Positions 1-10,772 of a DNA stretch of 64,000 nt are shown here, piece after piece. A program made the position numbers and the translations under genes. Origin of the DNA: Aurantibacter sp034110465 (lineage in GTDB: Bacteria; Bacteroidota; Bacteroidia; Flavobacteriales; Flavobacteriaceae); contig JAWUZD010000010.1 in assembly GCA_034110465.1 (NCBI GenBank), positions 124,001-188,000 on the forward strand, in the 5' to 3' direction. Below the pieces are notes generated by a model, which had not been told where the DNA came from, did not search any database, and saw nothing but the letters and a program-made list of their open reading frames with translations. The first letter of the stretch is position 1. Each line of letters begins with the position of its first letter.

Positions 1-1524
1 ACTTTATCAAGTTTTAATTCGGAAATATTAGGAACTCAAAATGCTACAGAATTTTCTATCACTTATCATTTAACTCAAAGTGATGCCGATTCTAAAACAA
101 CACCTTTGCCAGATAACTATTACAACACAACACCTTTTAACCAGCAGTTATTTGTTAGAATAGAAAATAATTTATACACTAATTGTTATACTACAGAAAC
201 GTTTAACATTATAATAAACCCTTTACCAACAGCTCAAAATGTAATCATAAAGCAATGTGATGAAGATGGCGTTTCAGATGGATTAACACAATTTAATTTA
301 ACCGAAGCTCATAACAGCATCACTAATAGCAGTACCTCTAGTACCATTTCGTTTTATTCGAGTCAAGCTAATGCAAATTCAGAAACTAATGAAATAGATG
401 GTACTAATTATACCAATTCTATTCCAAACGAAACAATATATGTCGTTGTTACAGAACCATCTACAGACTGTAAAAAACAATCTCAATTATTTTTAGAAAT
501 AAGTAATTCTCAAATTTTGGATTACAATCCTCCAGCAGAATGTGATGAATTAGGTTCTGAAGATGGTATAAACACCTTTAATTTAGATAATTTTTCTACT
601 ATAATACTTGCAGGTTTACCATCTAATGTTACCATTAATTATTATGAAACTCTAAACGATGCTACTTTAGAAACTAATGTACTTTCTTCTCCATACAATA
701 ACACAACTCCATATAATCAAACGCTATATGCACGAGCAGAAAGTAATAATGATTGTTTTGGTATTAATCAAGTTCAACTAACAATTTATCCTAGACCAAA
801 TATTGATGCTGATGAAACACAATATTACTGTTTAAATGAATTTCCTATAACACAACAATTAAGTACAGGATTAATTGGTAATCCTCTAGACTTTAGCTTT
901 AGCTGGACAACTGGAGAAGTAACAGAGTCTATTGAAATTGATACAATTGGAATATACACTGTTACAGTTATAAATGAAGATACTGGTTGTCAAAAAACAA
1001 GAACATTTAATGTTGAAGCTTCTAACATAGCAACAATAGAGCAACCTATTTATATTAGCGATGGGAATTTATTTAGTAATGTAGTTGAAGTTACAGCAAC
1101 AGGAGAAGGTACATATCTTTATGCATTACAAAATCAAGATGGAGAACTAATTGGATATCAAAACTCTGGACAATTTTATTATATTCCTGCTGGAATTTAT
1201 ACAGTTTTAGTTAAAGATATTAAAGCAGATTGTGGCACAGCACAAGTAGACATTTCGGTTATTGGTTTTCCTCAATTTTTTACACCTAATGGAGATCAAT
1301 ACCATGAATATTGGCAAGTTTATGGTGTTAATGAAATATTTCAAGCAAACTCAGAAATCTATATTTTTGATAGATATGGAAAATTATTGGCACAAATAGA
1401 TCCAACCGGACTAGGTTGGGACGGAACATATAATGGTCAACCAATGCCTACAAATGACTATTGGTTCTCCGTTAAACTTGAAGATGGTCGTGTTTATCGA
1501 AATAATTTCACTTTAAAAAGATAA
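1..1524 (+). CDS. Repeat-rich exported protein with T9SS type B (gliding-associated) C-terminal domain, 5' truncated by window
   Basis: The reading frame is open from base 1, so the true start lies outside the window and about 507 residues are visible. The N-terminal two thirds contain about three copies of a roughly 90-residue module. Each opens with a CDEDG/CDELG-type acidic motif, continues through FNL and a YY or FYSS strand with N-rich turns, and closes on an aromatic strand with Cys. An Ig-like stretch and a SprB-like repeat follow. From about residue 425 there is a C-terminal domain with FFTPNGDQ, YIFDRYGKLL and GWDGTYNG. That domain is the type B sorting signal used by the type IX secretion system to move proteins across the outer membrane. 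The protein is probably a surface adhesin or matrix component. The same module order ends the protein at 3474-8456, so the two are paralogues. Ligand and function are unknown. Confidence 0.85.
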   Translation, partial: TLSSFNSEILGTQNATEFSITYHLTQSDADSKTTPLPDNYYNTTPFNQQLFVRIENNLYTNCYTTETFNIIINPLPTAQNVIIKQCDEDGVSDGLTQFNLTEAHNSITNSSTSSTISFYSSQANANSETNEIDGTNYTNSIPNETIYVVVTEPSTDCKKQSQLFLEISNSQILDYNPPAECDELGSEDGINTFNLDNFSTIILAGLPSNVTINYYETLNDATLETNVLSSPYNNTTPYNQTLYARAESNNDCFGINQVQLTIYPRPNIDADETQYYCLNEFPITQQLSTGLIGNPLDFSFSWTTGEVTESIEIDTIGIYTVTVINEDTGCQKTRTFNVEASNIATIEQPIYISDGNLFSNVVEVTATGEGTYLYALQNQDGELIGYQNSGQFYYIPAGIYTVLVKDIKADCGTAQVDISVIGFPQFFTPNGDQYHEYWQVYGVNEIFQANSEIYIFDRYGKLLAQIDPTGLGWDGTYNGQPMPTNDYWFSVKLEDGRVYRNNFTLKR

Positions 1525-1558
1525 TAGTTTATATTCAAGTTTGCTTCTAAACTTATAT

Positions 1559-3370
1559 ATGAAACTAAAACTAGCCTTTCTCTTACTCTTCAGTCTTTTA
1601 GCTAATGCACAAGAAATTGAGATTTATGATCAATTTAATGGTCGATTTGATTATACTGCTATTGGGAATACATTAAATCAATTTGAAAACAATCTACTTC
1701 AAAGCTTTTGTGAAACACTTCCTAGTTCTAATGCAACTTTAAATATTGACCCAAGTAATACAATTACTGCTGCTTATTTATTTTGGGCTGGATCTGGAAT
1801 TGGAGATAATGATGTAAGACTAAACGATCAATTATTTCAAGCAGAGAATATTTATAATGTAATTTACAATGATCCTAATTGGGGCGAATTAACTTATTTC
1901 TCTGCAGTAACAGACATAACAGATTTTATTATATCTCAAGGAAATATTAATTACAAACTAAGCGACTTAGATATAAGTCAGACATTACAAGATAACCCAG
2001 GCTATTGTGGAAATAGAACTAATTTTGCAGGATGGAGCATTTACGTTGTCTATGAGAATTCTAGTTTACCACTTAATCAAGTTAGTTTATTTGTGGGTCT
2101 AGATATAATAAATAGAGAGATACAAGAAAAAGAAATTATAATAGACAACTTAAATGTCTTAGATAACGATGATGCAAAAATAGGATTCCTGGCTTGGGAA
2201 GGAGATAATGCACTTAATTTTGGAGAAAGTTTATCCATAAACGGTAACATTTTATCTAGTCCACCATTAAATTTAGAAACTAACGCTTTTAATGGAACTA
2301 ATAGTTTTACAAATAGTACTCAATTTTATAATTGTGACTTAGATGTTTATAATATTGAAAACAATATTAGCATTGGAGATACACAAGCTATTATTAGATT
2401 AACAACTCAAGCCGATTTAATTATTTTAAACAATATAATTACAGTTCTAAATAGTCAATTACCTGATGGCACAATAACTATTAATGATTATGAGAAATAT
2501 TGTGATTCAAACATTATTACTATAGATTACAATGTAAATAATTTTAATTGTACAGATCCACTACCAATTAATACACCAATAGCAATATATGCTGATAATG
2601 TTCTTATTGGACAATATCAAACAGATGTTACATTAGAAATTGGAGAAACTGTTAACTATACATCTTTATTAAATATTCCAAGTACTATTCCTTTAGACTT
2701 TGAATTATCTATAGTTATAGACGATAATGGTTTTGGTATTAGTACTGTAAATGAAATAAGTGAAATAAATAACAGCAATAGTACTCCAATAGTATTATTT
2801 CCTAAACCAGAAACTATTCCATTAGAATTTATAGAAGCTTGTAATACAGGATTAAATTCAGCAATTTTTAACTTAGAGACTTCTATAACTCCAGATATTC
2901 AGGAAGATTATTTAAGTTTATCCTATTTTGAAAACATGAATGATTTAAACAATAATTTAAATCAAATCTTAGATTATACCAATTATCAACTAAGTAATAC
3001 AAACACTGCTTTAATTTATATTAAGGCAGAGAAAAACCCTTGTTTTAATATTCTAACTATACAATTAAATATTATTAATTGTGAACCAGAAATACCTGTA
3101 AATATGGGGATATCGCCTAACAATGATGGTTTAAACGACATTCTTAACATTCCTGGATTATATAACGTGTTTTATAATCATGAATTATTAATATACAACA
3201 GATATGGCACTTTAATCTTTATTGGCAATAATAATTTAAAATGGAATGGTACTTCAAATAGAGGTATTAATAATGGTAAGGTTTTACCTATTGGAACTTA
3301 TTATTATGTATTAAAATTAAACGAATCAGATATTAAACCAATAACTGGTTATGTTTATCTAAACAAGTAA
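1559..3370 (+). CDS. Exported protein with T9SS type B C-terminal domain
   Basis: A 603-residue protein that starts 34 bp after the preceding gene. ATG 1559 is chosen because it places a clean signal peptide at the very N terminus (MKLKLAFLLLFSLLANA, cut before QE). The frame can be extended to a TTG at 1541, but that would put six extra residues before the signal. Residues 40-300 form a beta-rich domain with AAYLFWAGSG. A CARDB-like Ig module around residues 320-410 may hold it off the surface. The end, from about residue 515, has SPNNDGLND, IYNRYGTLIF and KWNGTSN, the gliding-motility-associated type IX sorting domain. It lacks the long CDDDG repeat series of its two neighbours. It is probably a surface-anchored or released protein expressed with them; substrate unknown. 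Confidence 0.85.
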   Translation: MKLKLAFLLLFSLLANAQEIEIYDQFNGRFDYTAIGNTLNQFENNLLQSFCETLPSSNATLNIDPSNTITAAYLFWAGSGIGDNDVRLNDQLFQAENIYNVIYNDPNWGELTYFSAVTDITDFIISQGNINYKLSDLDISQTLQDNPGYCGNRTNFAGWSIYVVYENSSLPLNQVSLFVGLDIINREIQEKEIIIDNLNVLDNDDAKIGFLAWEGDNALNFGESLSINGNILSSPPLNLETNAFNGTNSFTNSTQFYNCDLDVYNIENNISIGDTQAIIRLTTQADLIILNNIITVLNSQLPDGTITINDYEKYCDSNIITIDYNVNNFNCTDPLPINTPIAIYADNVLIGQYQTDVTLEIGETVNYTSLLNIPSTIPLDFELSIVIDDNGFGISTVNEISEINNSNSTPIVLFPKPETIPLEFIEACNTGLNSAIFNLETSITPDIQEDYLSLSYFENMNDLNNNLNQILDYTNYQLSNTNTALIYIKAEKNPCFNILTIQLNIINCEPEIPVNMGISPNNDGLNDILNIPGLYNVFYNHELLIYNRYGTLIFIGNNNLKWNGTSNRGINNGKVLPIGTYYYVLKLNESDIKPITGYVYLNK

Positions 3371-3473
3371 ATGGTTTTAGTTGAATTAAAATCAGAAAAC
3401 GAAAGTAATTTTATCTCAAATATTGTTTCAATTCAATTATTTTCGCTACTTTAATAAAACTAATCCTATTTAT

Positions 3474-6400
3474 TTGAAAAACTTAACCCCAAAACTTTTA
3501 AAACAGCTATTACTTTTAATTTCACTATTAATATGTAGTACTTCTTTTGCGCAACAAATAACAACAGATACATCTTTATCTGTTCAAGATCTTATTGAAA
3601 ACAATTTAGCAAGCGGTTGTGTTGAAATAAGCAACGTATCAACCAGTATTAATGGATCTGTAAATGGTTTAAATAGTTTTGGTTTATTTAATAGAAATGG
3701 TTCTACTTTTCCTTTTGAAAGCGGAATATTACTAACTACCGGAGAAAATAGCCAAGCTGGAAATACGCCTAACACAGCAATTATTAGCTCTGGAGATAAT
3801 AACTGGTTAACAGATCCAGATATAGAAACTGCTTTAGGGATAACTAATACCTTAAATGCAACATCTATAGAATTTGACTTTATTTCCGGGACAAATACTG
3901 TACAATTTAATTACGTATTTGCTTCGGAAGAATACTTTGGAAATAATCCATGTACGGTTTCTGATAGTTTTGTTTTTTTAATAAAGGAAACAGCTTCTGC
4001 TGCTCCATTTACAAATCTTGCTGTAATTCCAAGTACAACTACGCCTGTAAATACAACTAATGTTCACGATGAAATTACAGGTACTGGCGGTTGTGCTGCC
4101 GCAAACGAAACATTCTTTTTTGGAACAGATCCAAGTACAAACTATAACGGACGTACAACAGTATTAACAGCTTCTGCTTCTATTACTGCAGACGTATCTT
4201 ATACTATTAAATTAATTATTGCAGATTCTAGGTTTACAGATTTTGATTCGGCGGTTTTTATAGAGGCTAATAGTTTTGATAATACCGTTGACTTAGGTGA
4301 AGATGTTTCTACATGTGATTCTTACGTTACTTTAGACGCAACAGTTTTAGCCAATAATCCAACTTACGAGTGGAGTTTAAATGGTACAAACTTACCAGCC
4401 CTTAGTAATATACCTATAGTAAACCTTACTAATTCTGGTATTTACATTGTAGATGTTTCTATTCCTTTAAATGGAGGAACCTGTACTTTTTCTGACACTA
4501 TAGATATTTCGTTAAATAATTTTGAAAACGGACCAGATATAGAAGATATTCAATTATGTGATGACATCTCAAATGACGGATTTGGTGTTTTTAATTTTGC
4601 ACAAGCCGAAGCTGAGTTGTTAGCAGAATTACCACAACCAGAAACTTATAACATATCGTATCATTTTACAAACAATCAGGCTCAATCAGGAAATAATCCA
4701 ATATTAAATACAACAAATTTTCCTAACACAGTAAGTCCTCAAGTTATACACGTTAGAGCTGTTAATAGTTTAGGTTGTGTTTATATAACCTTATTTAGAT
4801 TAGTAGTTAACCCATATCCTATAATTGTAGACCCAACAGATCCTTTTTTTATATGTACAAATGATGGTGGAGCAGATTTAAATAGTCTAAATGATGATAT
4901 CACTGGAGGAAATCCAGATTACACAGTAACTTATCATTCAAACCAACCAGATGCAGATTCTGGAGCTAATCCTTTAGCTATTCCTTATACACCAATTTCT
5001 AGTCCAGAAACTGTATTTATTAGAGTAACGACAAGTTCAGGTTGTTCAGATTCTACTGCTAATGTAGAAATTACAGTAAGTACAAACCCACCAATAAATA
5101 CTGCTGTACAACAAATAGATGCATGTACTATAGATCCATTTGCTGCTTTTGATATTACAAGTGTAGAAGCTAATATATTATTAGGTTTAACAGGAGTAAC
5201 AGTCACCTATCACGAAAACAATATAGATGCAGAAACCGGAGATAATCCTATTCCAGATCCTACAAACTATACAAATATTATAGAAAGCGAACAATTAGTA
5301 TATATTAGAGTTGTAGATAATATTTCTGGCTGTGTTAGTATCCATCAAATTGAATTACACACACAATTATTATATACTGGAACAGATTTTACTATAACAC
5401 CAGGAAACCCTGTTGAGTTCTTTCAATGTGATAATGATTTTGATCAAATTGTAGAGTTTAGTTTACCAGACATAGGAGGATCAATTTTGAATGATCTTTT
5501 GACAACTACTGATGCTATTGCTCAGTTTTATCTTAACGACCCTGTTATTGATCCAACCGAACCTGAAATAGATCAATCTATTCCATTTTTAGTAGATAGT
5601 ACAACAGATGGAATAACACTATTTGTAACATTAATAAAAACAAATCCAGATTGTGTTTATAATAACGAGATTACTTTAAATATAAGTGAAGGAATAAATA
5701 TTAACCCTTTAGTTCCTCAAAATTATTGCGATACAGATGATGATTTATCTGCAGTAACTGTTAGTGATTTCAACTTTTTCAACACGTATTTAACAACAGA
5801 AATTACACCAACACCTTTAAGTTTTATTTATTATCCAACACAACAAGATGCAGAAGATAATACATTACCATTTGCAGCAAATCATATATTTATTAATCCT
5901 AATTTTCCACAAAGTATATTTTTTACAGCTACAAATACAATAACAAATTGTAGTGCTATCGGAGAATTACAGGTATTATTTCAGCCAGCACCTTCAATTA
6001 ATATACCTAACAATATTTTTGTTTGTACTACAGATGGAAACAGTACAGCTGATATAAATTTAGAAAATACAATACCGCAAATAAACAATGGAACTGGTTT
6101 AAATTTTACGTTTCACACTTCGAATGCAGATGCTATAAATAGCTCAAATGCTATTGTTACTCCTACAGTATATAATACAGGTACAAGAACTATTTCTGCA
6201 AGAATTGAAAATACAACAACAGGTTGTTTTGCCATACAGGAATTTGAAGTTATAGTAAATAGTAAACCTGATGTAATGATTGATGATTACGTCGTGTGTT
6301 TACCAATTGGAAGTACAACAGGAGATTTCTTTTTTGAACAAGATATTGATCCCTTAATTTTAGCATCAATGTTATCAAGTCCTGTAATAATTTCTTATTA

Positions 6401-8456
6401 TCAAGATTATAACACTTCAACAAATACATTAAGTAACCCGATAGACAAAACAATTGTATACAATAACACTACACTTGCAGAAACAGTATTTGTGTTAATT
6501 GAATATAATAATGATATAACATGCTCAACAGTTGTGAGTTTTAATATTTCCGTTGGTGAGTTACCTGATTATGTTACAGGAGTAACTACTTTTTCAAAAT
6601 GTGATGACGATAGTAATGATGGTATTGAAACTTTTGATTTAACTGATTTTTCATCACAATTAGAACAAGGGTCATCTCAAACTTTAAATATTACATATTA
6701 CTTAGATGAAGATGATGCTAATAATCAAGTAAATCAAATACCTGATATTACAAATTTCACAAATACAGTAAACCCACAAACAATATACTATAATGTAGAT
6801 AATGGAACTATTTGTGAAGGTGTTGCAGGATTTGAATTACAAGTAACTCCTATTCCCGCAGGAACAACTCCAATGGCATTAGTTTTATGCGACACAAATA
6901 CTAATAACACAGATGGGGTTATGCCATTTGATATAGCATCTGTTCAAAATGAAATTTTAGGAGCAATAACAGATAGAGAAAGAGAAGAAATTATTATTAA
7001 TTATTATCCATCTCAATTAGATTTTGATAATAATACTAATCTTATATTTTCTGCAGATTTATTTCCTATTGAAACTTTTCCTGCACCATATACAAACATA
7101 ACAAACCCACAAACTCTAATAATCCAAATACTAAATACATCATCTACATGTTTTGATACGGTAGAATTATTATTAACAGTTGATGTTCCACCTTTAATAA
7201 ATTCTGGTCAAATATTTCAAGAATGTTTTAATACAGATAATGAATTTAATATAACAACACCTGAAATTAATACAGCTTTAATTGGAATACAAACTAATGT
7301 AACATTAGAGTTTTACGAATTTCAAACAGATGCAGAAACTCAAACTGATGTAATACCTAATCCTTACAATTACGGCACAAATACGTCTGTAGAATTATGG
7401 GTAAGAGCTAATTTTATTGGTAGTAATTGTTTTAATGTAGAATCTTTTAATATTCAAATAAATCCATTACCAACCGCAAATACAACACCAAATCTAATAA
7501 CTTGCGATGATAATGCTTATGATTTAATTGAGATTTTCGATTTATCTGTTCAAACACCTGTTATTTTAGGAGCTCAAAACCCAGCAAATTTCACTGTTAC
7601 TTATTACGAAACTCAAGACGATGCTGATAATGCAACTAACCCAATAACCAACTTAACTTTAGCATCTCCAAACAACGAAGATTATTTTATTAGAATTGAA
7701 AACAATAGCACAAACTGCTTTAACACAAGTAGTTTCTTAACTATTGTAAATAGAAAACCTTTTATAGAATTAAATGATGTGCCTTTATGCTTAGACGATT
7801 TACCTTTAATGGTAACTGCAGAAACTGGTATTAGTACAGATAACTATTCTTGGACTCCTGGAGGACAAAACACAGCTGAGATTACAATAAACACTGTTGG
7901 AACTTATGGAGTAACTATTACAACACAATTTGGATGTACTTTTACAACTAGTTTTGTTGTTGAAGAATCTGAAGCTGCTGTAATAGAATTCACAGAAACA
8001 GTAGATTTCTCTGATCCAAACTCAATAACGGTTAATATAAATACGTCTGGAATTGGAGATTATTTATACCAACTAAATAACGGATTACCACAAGTCTCTA
8101 ACTTTTTTAACAATGTTAGTTTAGGAGTTCATATTGTTACGGTAATAGATCAAAATGGTTGTAATTCAGTCTCAAAAGAAGTTATTGTTTTCGATATTCC
8201 TTTATTCTTTACACCAAACGATGATGGCTATAAAGACACTTGGCACATTGCAGGTGTAGAACAATTAGAAGGTACAATTATCTACATTTTTGATAGATAT
8301 GGGAAACTTTTAAAAACACTTAGACATTCGTCTCCAGGTTGGAATGGATTTTATAATGGCTACTTAATGCCAACAAGCGATTATTGGTATTTAGCAAAAA
8401 TTAAATATAAAGGAACCGAATTAGAGAAAAAAGGTCACTTTACATTAAAGCATTAA
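3474..8456 (+). CDS. Giant repeat adhesin-like protein: choice-of-anchor L domain, about 11 repeats, T9SS type B C-terminal domain
   Basis: About 1660 residues. No ATG is available near the 5' end. TTG 3474 gives a standard signal peptide (MKNLTPKLLKQLLLLISLL, ending CSTSFA before QQ); TTG 3423 is an alternative that adds 17 residues. Residues 40-270 match the choice-of-anchor L domain (GLFNRNGSTFPFESGILLTT, FNYVFASEEYFGNN). I count about eleven modules of 85-95 residues, each starting near a CDD/CTND/CDTDD motif and ending in a strand with a conserved Cys. An Ig-like PKD-type module, a SprB-like repeat and the type IX sorting domain follow (FFTPNDDG, YIFDRYGKLL, GWNGFYNG). It is probably secreted through T9SS and attached to the cell surface, in the style of gliding adhesins. 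It closes a three-gene tandem array. Confidence 0.85.
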   Translation: MKNLTPKLLKQLLLLISLLICSTSFAQQITTDTSLSVQDLIENNLASGCVEISNVSTSINGSVNGLNSFGLFNRNGSTFPFESGILLTTGENSQAGNTPNTAIISSGDNNWLTDPDIETALGITNTLNATSIEFDFISGTNTVQFNYVFASEEYFGNNPCTVSDSFVFLIKETASAAPFTNLAVIPSTTTPVNTTNVHDEITGTGGCAAANETFFFGTDPSTNYNGRTTVLTASASITADVSYTIKLIIADSRFTDFDSAVFIEANSFDNTVDLGEDVSTCDSYVTLDATVLANNPTYEWSLNGTNLPALSNIPIVNLTNSGIYIVDVSIPLNGGTCTFSDTIDISLNNFENGPDIEDIQLCDDISNDGFGVFNFAQAEAELLAELPQPETYNISYHFTNNQAQSGNNPILNTTNFPNTVSPQVIHVRAVNSLGCVYITLFRLVVNPYPIIVDPTDPFFICTNDGGADLNSLNDDITGGNPDYTVTYHSNQPDADSGANPLAIPYTPISSPETVFIRVTTSSGCSDSTANVEITVSTNPPINTAVQQIDACTIDPFAAFDITSVEANILLGLTGVTVTYHENNIDAETGDNPIPDPTNYTNIIESEQLVYIRVVDNISGCVSIHQIELHTQLLYTGTDFTITPGNPVEFFQCDNDFDQIVEFSLPDIGGSILNDLLTTTDAIAQFYLNDPVIDPTEPEIDQSIPFLVDSTTDGITLFVTLIKTNPDCVYNNEITLNISEGININPLVPQNYCDTDDDLSAVTVSDFNFFNTYLTTEITPTPLSFIYYPTQQDAEDNTLPFAANHIFINPNFPQSIFFTATNTITNCSAIGELQVLFQPAPSINIPNNIFVCTTDGNSTADINLENTIPQINNGTGLNFTFHTSNADAINSSNAIVTPTVYNTGTRTISARIENTTTGCFAIQEFEVIVNSKPDVMIDDYVVCLPIGSTTGDFFFEQDIDPLILASMLSSPVIISYYQDYNTSTNTLSNPIDKTIVYNNTTLAETVFVLIEYNNDITCSTVVSFNISVGELPDYVTGVTTFSKCDDDSNDGIETFDLTDFSSQLEQGSSQTLNITYYLDEDDANNQVNQIPDITNFTNTVNPQTIYYNVDNGTICEGVAGFELQVTPIPAGTTPMALVLCDTNTNNTDGVMPFDIASVQNEILGAITDREREEIIINYYPSQLDFDNNTNLIFSADLFPIETFPAPYTNITNPQTLIIQILNTSSTCFDTVELLLTVDVPPLINSGQIFQECFNTDNEFNITTPEINTALIGIQTNVTLEFYEFQTDAETQTDVIPNPYNYGTNTSVELWVRANFIGSNCFNVESFNIQINPLPTANTTPNLITCDDNAYDLIEIFDLSVQTPVILGAQNPANFTVTYYETQDDADNATNPITNLTLASPNNEDYFIRIENNSTNCFNTSSFLTIVNRKPFIELNDVPLCLDDLPLMVTAETGISTDNYSWTPGGQNTAEITINTVGTYGVTITTQFGCTFTTSFVVEESEAAVIEFTETVDFSDPNSITVNINTSGIGDYLYQLNNGLPQVSNFFNNVSLGVHIVTVIDQNGCNSVSKEVIVFDIPLFFTPNDDGYKDTWHIAGVEQLEGTIIYIFDRYGKLLKTLRHSSPGWNGFYNGYLMPTSDYWYLAKIKYKGTELEKKGHFTLKH

Positions 8457-8472
8457 AATAGTTATTATACCA

Positions 8473-8925
8473 ATGAAAAATATTTTTAAAGCTGAAGAAA
8501 CCACAGAAATTGTTAATCGTATTAATAAATTAACTGCTAATTCTGAAAGTTTGTGGGGAAAAATGAATGTGGCACAAATGATAGCGCATTGTAACGTAAC
8601 CTACGAAATGATTTATACAGACAAACATCCAAAACCAAATGCTGTTAAATTTTTCCTATTAAAAAAATTTGTTAAGAAAGCTGTGGTTGGAGAGAAACCT
8701 TATCCTAAAAATGGAAGAACTGCACCTCAATTTTTAATTTCAGATGAAAAAGAATTTGAAAAAGAGAAAATTGATTTAGTAAATTACATTACACAGACTC
8801 AAAAACTTGGAGAAGCTCATTTTAATAATAAAGAATCTCATTCCTTTGGAAAATTAACCTCTAACGAATGGAATAATATGTTTTACAAACATCTTAATCA
8901 TCACTTAAATCAATTTGGTGTTTAA
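8473..8925 (+). CDS. DUF1569 (DinB-like) family protein
   Basis: A 150-residue soluble protein 16 bp after the adhesin gene. The N terminus has SLWGKMNVAQMIAHC, the motif I associate with DUF1569, a helical-bundle family related to DinB. The conserved His of MIAHC and the C-terminal HLNHHLNQFG are likely metal ligands. In DinB-like families such sites serve thiol transfer or remain uncharacterised; no substrate can be read from the sequence. It may be read with the upstream gene, but the products are unrelated. It ends before a strong bidirectional hairpin terminator. Confidence 0.75.
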   Translation: MKNIFKAEETTEIVNRINKLTANSESLWGKMNVAQMIAHCNVTYEMIYTDKHPKPNAVKFFLLKKFVKKAVVGEKPYPKNGRTAPQFLISDEKEFEKEKIDLVNYITQTQKLGEAHFNNKESHSFGKLTSNEWNNMFYKHLNHHLNQFGV

Positions 8926-8950
8926 TCAATTACTATTGATATAATATATA

Positions 8951-8985
8951 AAAAGCTTCATAAATCAATAATTTATGAAGCTTTT
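8951..8985. terminator. Bidirectional intrinsic terminator
   Basis: Perfect 15-bp inverted repeat AAAAGCTTCATAAAT / ATTTATGAAGCTTTT with a 5-base loop, A-run on one side and T-run on the other. It lies between the convergent genes ending at 8925 (+) and 9008 (-) and would stop transcription from both. Confidence 0.85.
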
Positions 8986-9007
8986 TTCTTAAAAAAACAG
9001 AAATCCA

Positions 9008-10726
9008 CTACTCTATTTGAAGTGGCTCTTTTACCATTTCTTTTAACGCCTTAATAGAATCTATCTGACGTTCTAACTTTAATATTTGTTCACTTTTAGT
9101 ATCTATAGCAGGAATAGATTTTATAGAATCTAAAATTTGTTGTGCCATTTCTACAGTTTTAGTTTCTTCAACAAAATAATGACCAATACCTTCACTTGCT
9201 CGCCAAGCTTCGTTTAATTGTTCGTAAACTGTCTTTTCCCAATTACTTGGATGTTTTGCATCTATCCAAACGACATCTCTATATTCACTATCAATTAATG
9301 CCAAATCTGGTGTTGCAGATCCATCAAATTTTGCGCTTCCTTCTCTAACCGAAGAAATGGTTCCTAAGAAAAATAAACGTTTTCTTCCTGCTAAATTTTT
9401 AATATAAGGTCTAAATTCAACGGGCTTATTTACAGACCAATCGTATTCTTTTTTAGATTCAATTACTTTTAAAGGCATTGCAGAAACGCCTGCATAACCT
9501 TGCTTTTTTGAAGCATGATCGTAATAATATAATTTATCTGTTCCATCTGCTGGAATAAACACACTAAAGGTTAAACTTGTACGCTCGTCTCCTACGGGTT
9601 CTAATCCAAACCAATGGTATAATCCTGAATAAGCATCAATTTTTGTAGTACTAAAATCAAAATCTGTTACGTAAGGTTGCTTATTTTGATCGTCTGGAAG
9701 ATTTGGGATTTTAACTGCGGTTTCCATGTTCCAAGGTAATGGATCGCTAAATCCACCTAAGAATTTTAAAGATTCGGCCTGTAATTGAGATACTTTTTCA
9801 GATAAGGTATTCTGACGTGTTAAATACGGATGATTTTGCATGTCTTCTGGAGAAATATATGTTCCTTTTCCAATAAACATTCGCTCTACATAATCATTAA
9901 AATCGTGCTCACCGTTATCTATAACCATAACGCCACCAAAACTTGGATAAGGGAAAAAGAAACCTTTCCATCTAATTAAGCTAACTACTTGTACCCAAGC
10001 ACCTTTATCGTTTTTCATATAAAACGTATCGCTTGGTTCCATTGTAAACAATTGCCAAGGATTAAAACGCTGCACCACTGCATTATAAGTGTTCCTACTA
10101 AACTTTAAAGACTCTCCTATAGAAAACGTTACAGAAATTCTATTATCGCTAGAAAAACGTGGAAATGGCGATGTACTAGAAACCGAAAATAATTCTTCTG
10201 TATTATCGTTTAAACGCTGCATTACGTATTTTTCTGAAGGCTGAATTGCCATTGTCCATTGATTCGTAGAATCTATTCTAACCAAATGTGGTAAAGACAC
10301 ATCTTTGGTTTCTCCAACACTTTCGTTAGCCATAGAAAAAATATTCTGTAATGGCTGAATACGTTCGTTATGCGTTAAAGGCAAATCATTAATTTCGACT
10401 TTATTAAGATTATTAAAAACGTTATAGGTTTTCATATAATCGTAAAACTTCATTTGAAATCCAACGAAATAAATAGCACCGAAAAAAACAATTAATCCTA
10501 TCAGGATTACAATTCGTTTTAATGCTGAAGCTGAGTTTCGAAAAGTTCTTAATCCCAAGAATAAGACTAACAAGCTTAACAGAATTATAAAAATAAATTT
10601 ACGCAAGAACAATAATACCGGTTGATAATCGTCTCTTAAAAAAAATAACGCTATCAATAATACTAAAGCAATAACTACAGTTATTACTTTTTGTTTTATG
10701 CCTTTGTTCCAATAATTTTTAATCAT
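9008..10726 (-). CDS. Membrane protein of AAA operon, unknown function
   Basis: A 572-residue protein I do not recognise. Hydrophobic segments at about 14-31, 36-58 and 68-92 give three or more N-terminal membrane spans. A large soluble domain of some 450 residues follows, rich in Trp and Tyr (LPWNMETAVKIPNL, GLYHWFGLEP, KRLFFLGTIS). The C terminus (from about residue 515) is helical and charged, with a likely short coiled coil near QILKLERQIDSIKALKEM. It is the last gene of a seven-gene minus-strand operon, 46 bp after the previous one. I infer a structural or regulatory membrane component serving the AAA ATPase encoded upstream; no catalytic motif is visible. Confidence 0.6.
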   Translation of the reverse strand: MIKNYWNKGIKQKVITVVIALVLLIALFFLRDDYQPVLLFLRKFIFIILLSLLVLFLGLRTFRNSASALKRIVILIGLIVFFGAIYFVGFQMKFYDYMKTYNVFNNLNKVEINDLPLTHNERIQPLQNIFSMANESVGETKDVSLPHLVRIDSTNQWTMAIQPSEKYVMQRLNDNTEELFSVSSTSPFPRFSSDNRISVTFSIGESLKFSRNTYNAVVQRFNPWQLFTMEPSDTFYMKNDKGAWVQVVSLIRWKGFFFPYPSFGGVMVIDNGEHDFNDYVERMFIGKGTYISPEDMQNHPYLTRQNTLSEKVSQLQAESLKFLGGFSDPLPWNMETAVKIPNLPDDQNKQPYVTDFDFSTTKIDAYSGLYHWFGLEPVGDERTSLTFSVFIPADGTDKLYYYDHASKKQGYAGVSAMPLKVIESKKEYDWSVNKPVEFRPYIKNLAGRKRLFFLGTISSVREGSAKFDGSATPDLALIDSEYRDVVWIDAKHPSNWEKTVYEQLNEAWRASEGIGHYFVEETKTVEMAQQILDSIKSIPAIDTKSEQILKLERQIDSIKALKEMVKEPLQIE

Positions 10727-10772
10727 AATATTAGTTGATTTAATCTTTTATGAAATTCTCTTTAACAACACC

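Noticed and set aside
3371..3454. 27-codon ATG frame before the large adhesin gene
   Set aside because: Too short, no recognisable sequence, and overlaps the possible start of the adhesin gene in another frame.
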